A stretch of 45,252 nt of DNA, from contig JAHEZK010000007.1 of the NCBI GenBank assembly GCA_023251115.1, positions 10,689 through 55,940 on the forward strand, in the 5' to 3' direction. The translations under genes and the position numbers were made by a program. Position 1 is the first letter of the stretch. Every line of letters begins with the position of its first letter. Below the pieces are notes generated by a model that was not told where the DNA came from, ran no database searches, and saw nothing but the letters and a program-made list of their open reading frames with translations. This DNA comes from Nitrosomicrobium frigidum (SeqCode). GTDB lineage: Archaea; Thermoproteota; Nitrososphaeria; Nitrososphaerales; Nitrososphaeraceae. Shown in pieces: positions 43,494 to 45,252 of this stretch.

Positions 43494-44045
43494 ATGAACA
43501 AGTTACAATTAGGAGTTCAATCAATTGTCATAATTTTGGTCATTATGGTTACAGCGGGATCATCGGTTCAATTCCAGATATCTGCAGCTTCTGTGTCCAA
43601 TGCAACAATATCTGATGAAAAGTACGTTGGACAGAAGACAGAAATGTCAAATCCAGCCTCTCCAACAGTCACCCCTCATGGCAAAGTTCCACATCAGATT
43701 GTTTTTGCCTTACCCTTGAGAAATGATAGTAAGATCTGGACCGGTACGGTAACATTTACTGCAAGTAAACCCATAGAAATAGAGGTATTACATGGTTACA
43801 AACCTCAATCAGCCATAGATGCTGAACACGGCGAACCGTATCATGCAACATTACCTAACAATAAGACTGTTGCCATTTCTACAATGACGATGTTTACCGA
43901 CACCCCTGTTAAAGTAACTGATACGCCTATAAGTACAGGTTCATTACAATTTACTGGAAGTGCTCTGGTTTTTCATAAAACAAGTGGAGAGCCATTTACC
44001 GTTACTTACACTGTTGATGCCGTTGCTAGGACACCAAATAATTAA
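43494..44045 (+). CDS. Exported beta-sandwich protein
   Basis: A 183-residue secreted protein from ATG 43494, with TTG 43485 giving three more residues. Signal peptide LGVQSIVIILVIMVTAGSSVQFQISA. The mature region is beta-rich (KVPHQIVFALPLRND, GTVTFTASKPIEIEVLHGY, HATLPNNKTVAISTMTMF, GSLQFTGSALVFHK). The HGY and AEHGEPYH segments could bind metal. Unnamed family. Confidence 0.6.
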   Translation: MNKLQLGVQSIVIILVIMVTAGSSVQFQISAASVSNATISDEKYVGQKTEMSNPASPTVTPHGKVPHQIVFALPLRNDSKIWTGTVTFTASKPIEIEVLHGYKPQSAIDAEHGEPYHATLPNNKTVAISTMTMFTDTPVKVTDTPISTGSLQFTGSALVFHKTSGEPFTVTYTVDAVARTPNN

Positions 44046-44067
44046 AAAGTCCTTGGATCAAGATTAC

Positions 44068-44125
44068 CAGTCCGTTCAAATAATGAGTATAAATTCGGAA
44101 ATAGCATTATTTACTATACGGACTG
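44068..44125. repeat. Interrupted inverted repeat
   Basis: CAGTCCGTTCAAATAATG (44068-44085) and its partner ending ATACGGACTG (44105-44125) pair at both the outer CAGTCCGT/ACGGACTG part and the inner AAATAATG/CATTATTT part around a 19-nt loop. It follows the exported protein gene by 23 bp and could be a terminator or a small element. Confidence 0.55.
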
Positions 44126-44179
44126 AATTCTAATAGTGGATAATTTTATTTGATATTTCCTGCATAAGCTTACAAAGCA

Positions 44180-44674
44180 ATGGAAAGAAATAAAGAATTT
44201 TCATTTATTGCCGATGCTATGCTCGGTAAAATTGCGAGGAAATTGAGAATATTTGGTTTTGATACAGTTTATGACTCTAATTTGGATGATGAAAATATTT
44301 TGAATTCATCAAACTACATAGGCAGAATAGTACTAACAAGCGACAAGGAGTTGTTTAACAGATGTAAGAAAAAACGAATAGATACTATTCTTACTTACAA
44401 AGAAACAGAAATAGAAAACTTGGTTACTATCTTTAGGACTCTAAATATCAAATATATCAATTCGCCAACAGTCCCTTATTTATGTACTAGTTGTAATGGT
44501 AAATTAGATAAAATTTCTGATAATAGTTTGATCAATAACAAACTTTCAGACCAATTATTGCAATCCCATAAAATATTCTACAAATGCACAAAATGCAATA
44601 AGATTTATTGGGCAGGCAGTCATATGAAACGAATTTCGAGATTAATTAATGAAATAAATGCCAAATTGACATAA
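44180..44674 (+). CDS. Mut7-C family PIN-like protein with zinc ribbon
   Basis: A 164-residue Mut7-C protein: an N-terminal PIN-like RNase fold (FIADAMLGKIARKLRIFGFDTVYDSNLDDENI, about 8-40, and RIVLTSDKELFNRCKKKRID), followed by a zinc ribbon (YLCTSCNGKL ... YKCTKCNKIYWAGSHMKRI). Family members are predicted RNases, related to the C-terminal domain of Mut7. Asp residues D12 and D75-region could be catalytic. ATG at 44180. Confidence 0.88.
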   Translation: MERNKEFSFIADAMLGKIARKLRIFGFDTVYDSNLDDENILNSSNYIGRIVLTSDKELFNRCKKKRIDTILTYKETEIENLVTIFRTLNIKYINSPTVPYLCTSCNGKLDKISDNSLINNKLSDQLLQSHKIFYKCTKCNKIYWAGSHMKRISRLINEINAKLT

Positions 44675-44755
44675 TCGTTTTTTGATCTTGCCTAAATTAG
44701 CATTTATCTGCTGCACAATTCATAAAGTACGGCGATTCTAAAATATCATATAATC

Positions 44756-44872
44756 ATGATATGTCCTTGTTGTGGAGAGCATCTAATATGTGAGAAGGAA
44801 ACTGAAAAGCTCAAATCATATAGGTGTTTGTCATGTGGATTGAAAAACACTGAGCTAAAGGAAAGCACTTGA
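44756..44872 (+). CDS. Zinc-ribbon miniprotein, 38 residues
   Basis: ATG 44756 opens 38 codons (MICPCCGEHLICEKETEK, then YRCLSCGLKNTELKEST) to TGA. CPCC and CLSC knuckles 20 residues apart form one zinc ribbon site. The pattern is a complete small zinc ribbon and is therefore unlikely to be chance. No partner known; it follows the Mut7-C gene by 81 bp. Confidence 0.65.
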   Translation: MICPCCGEHLICEKETEKLKSYRCLSCGLKNTELKEST

Positions 44873-44922
44873 TATGTGTAACGGCTAAGATGAACTTGAT
44901 GTTAGATCCTCAATATCCCATT

Positions 44923-45252
44923 TTACGATTTGCGTGATAGATAATAATAATTTATTATATCGCCTTCAATGCTTTTCACCTCAATATCTTTGAATCCAGC
45001 TTCGGTGAGTTTCATTATGGCCATTTCTTTACCCCACATAGTACCAAGACCTTCGCCATTGTGAGCTAAGGAGACAGACATACAATGCATGGCAGATATT
45101 GTATAAAGTGCAGGTGCCAGCAGAGCATCAATATTTTTGTGTACCTGACTCGATGCGGCGATGTCTTGCATCAGAAAAAATCCATCCTTATTTAAAGAGC
45201 GATTGATAGCCTTCAGGACCTTTGTGGGTTGCACCTGGTCATGAATAGTATC
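44923..45252 (-). CDS. Class I SAM methyltransferase, C-terminal part, leaves window
   Basis: The open frame runs from stop at 44923 through the right edge; the translation DTIHDQVQPTKVLKAINRSL continues upstream without a start, so the 5' end is outside. The visible part holds motif-V-like NKDGFFLMQDIAASSQVHKN, the core strand order of Rossmann methyltransferases with a family-specific HCMSVSLAHNGEGLGTMWG, and a final EVKSIEGDIINYYYLSRK. Related proteins are labelled as SAM-dependent methyltransferases of unknown substrate. Confidence 0.75.
   Translation of the reverse strand, partial: DTIHDQVQPTKVLKAINRSLNKDGFFLMQDIAASSQVHKNIDALLAPALYTISAMHCMSVSLAHNGEGLGTMWGKEMAIMKLTEAGFKDIEVKSIEGDIINYYYLSRKS

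Noticed and set aside
1-45252. Mobile element, prophage or defence island
   Set aside because: No transposase, integrase, phage structural gene, nuclease-defence pair, CRISPR array or terminal repeats were seen; genes are mostly housekeeping.

Overview
The window looks like chromosome of an ammonia-oxidising-type archaeon (Nitrososphaerota, formerly Thaumarchaeota). Archaeal markers are glycerol-1-phosphate dehydrogenase (archaeal lipid backbone), the Kae1 and Bud32 subunits of KEOPS, the wyosine enzyme Taw1, the archaeal termination ribonuclease aCPSF1/FttA, archaeal SepF, the archaeal pantoate kinase plus phosphopantothenate synthetase route to CoA, and an intron-containing tRNA-His. The AT-rich base composition, frequent TTG starts and many exported HYR, PKD, NHL and BNR repeat proteins fit a soil Nitrosocosmicus-like lineage. 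That placement is inference, because no amo or rRNA gene is present.

Layout. 1-3.3 kb: exported HYR/PKD protein that runs out of frame into an NHL propeller at the left edge, a DUF5655 protein, and a wrecked CAX-type cation/proton antiporter. 3.4-7.7 kb: MurG-like glycosyltransferase, split tRNA-His, Nif3-like protein, Taw1, XTP/dITP pyrophosphatase, a small winged-helix-like protein. 7.7-12.7 kb: a Cys-rich miniprotein, a decayed gene, then Bud32, a PH-like protein, an exported protein, and the ychF-kae1 pair. 13-15.7 kb: small membrane protein, MFS exporter, two-domain extradiol-type VOC enzyme. 16.4-18.8 kb: a PurF-fold protein that has lost both active sites, a coupled partner gene, and SepF. 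18.8-25 kb: aCPSF1, EgsA, SlyD-like FKBP with a repetitive tail, class V aminotransferase, M24 peptidase.

25.1-29 kb holds a compact minus-strand operon for CoA synthesis, in transcription order pantoate kinase, phosphopantothenate synthetase, PanB, CoaBC. It is divergent from an AbrB-PhoU regulator. 30-34.2 kb is a run of small genes (zinc ribbon, TRAM, membrane, exported) and an exported beta-propeller protein. 34.3-36.2 kb holds the most unusual unit: a RecA/RadA-fold protein without a Walker A lysine, followed immediately by two tandem paralogous small helical proteins, with a treble-clef-like zinc protein nearby. 36.4-45.2 kb: exported PKD protein, HtpX, an HExxH zincin-like protein, an HDAC-family deacetylase, exported and membrane proteins, DUF1059, exported dienelactone hydrolase, cupin, Mut7-C protein, a zinc-ribbon miniprotein, and the end of a methyltransferase that leaves the window.

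The window is core genome with scattered decay (three or four broken genes). I saw no transposase, integrase, CRISPR array or rRNA. All function calls come from reading motifs by eye; no database search was run.
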